Notes under the pieces: generated by a model
Database searches by the model: none
Told to the model about the DNA's origin: nothing
What the model saw: only the letters and a program-made list of their open reading frames with translations
Position numbers and translations under genes: made by a program
Source of the DNA: Leptospira stimsonii
GTDB taxonomy: Bacteria; Spirochaetota; Leptospiria; Leptospirales; Leptospiraceae
Direction of reading: 5' to 3'
Assembly (NCBI RefSeq): GCF_003545875.1
Contig: NZ_QHCS01000003.1
Coordinates: 62,001-126,000, forward strand
Length of the DNA: 64,000 nucleotides
In this document: positions 63,856-64,000 of the stretch, piece after piece
How the letters are laid out: each line of letters begins with the position of its first letter
How positions within the stretch are numbered: position 1 is the stretch's first letter

Positions 63856-64000
63856 GAATTCTTTCCTAACATTCTTTTTATGAAAACCGAAAGAAACGTA
63901 GCGGCTTCGTGAAAATCCTTCGGTTTTAATTCTTCCGGTCTTTTATCCGCGTCGATCTTTGCGTTTTCCAACGCTCCAAAACATTCCGCTCGAAACGATT
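63852..64000 (-). CDS. C-terminal fragment of an unknown protein (runs off the window)
   Basis: Forty-nine codons of an open frame ending in the stop at 63852-63854. The sequence (KPKDFHEAATFLSVFIKRML near the end) looks coding, with the charge pattern of a helical protein. The stop overlaps the convergent HDOD gene by 4 bp. No family is recognisable from this fragment. Confidence 0.55.
   Translation of the reverse strand, partial: SFRAECFGALENAKIDADKRPEELKPKDFHEAATFLSVFIKRMLGKNS

Overview
The window is chromosomal DNA of a Leptospira species (Spirochaetota). I infer this from the hrcA-grpE-dnaK-dnaJ operon with its CIRCE element, two genes of the Leptospira DUF1564 family, several lipoproteins with relaxed spirochaete lipoboxes (FVLNC, FVQC, FQAC, VLRC), a spirochaete-type motility-associated-factor glycosyltransferase, and the moderately low G+C. 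Nothing fixes the species. There is no complete IS element, prophage, CRISPR array or rRNA operon; the mobile signals are one degenerate tyrosine recombinase and short dispersed repeats.

Layout. 1-5 kb: start of signal peptidase I, an acyltransferase and two paralogous polytopic GT-C-like membrane proteins. 5-10 kb: a helical protein, an SPFH/SHOCT protein and threonine synthase, then a GHKL-ATPase-like protein paired with a tail-anchored protein. 10-17 kb: leuS with a 78-bp tandem duplication of its 3' end, a small zinc-ribbon gene, and a LolD/FtsX-type ABC pair. 17-25 kb: a DUF1564 gene, a Cys-rich exported protein, YqgE, a Gfo/Idh oxidoreductase and the heat-shock operon. 25-37 kb: an RBBP9-like hydrolase, a PASTA-containing PBP, a MAF glycosyltransferase, two lipoproteins, a truncated gene beside a repeat-like segment, a phasin-like gene, an exported beta-rich protein, GDPD, a second DUF1564 gene, a hydrolase and a SET-domain protein. 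37-48 kb: rppH/truncated globin/acylphosphatase, a large unknown protein, an aldo/keto reductase, a Ktr/Trk potassium system coupled to an unknown membrane protein, an adenosine-deaminase-family enzyme, a MATE exporter and gmd. 48-58 kb: a long repeat-bearing gap, an AlkA-type glycosylase, a double cyclic-nucleotide-domain regulator, a TPR-like exported protein, a small zinc protein, a lipoprotein, the recombinase, a STAS protein, a GT-C glycosyltransferase, an SGNH lipoprotein and a paraoxonase-like lipoprotein. 58-64 kb: a second phasin-like gene followed by an OXA-like enzyme, tRNA-Pro, SixA, an ABC-2 exporter, and a GHKL-HDOD fusion.

The observations I rate highest are regulatory. Both phasin-like genes, 26 kb apart, carry the same TGC-N3-GCA-CAA dyad at their promoters, once as two boxes in a promoter and once inside a 33-bp palindrome. 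This suggests a small dedicated regulon of the kind known for PhaR and phasins. A second theme is a GHKL-ATPase-like domain present alone next to a tail-anchored protein (8.3-10.1 kb) and again fused to an HDOD domain (62.3-63.9 kb).
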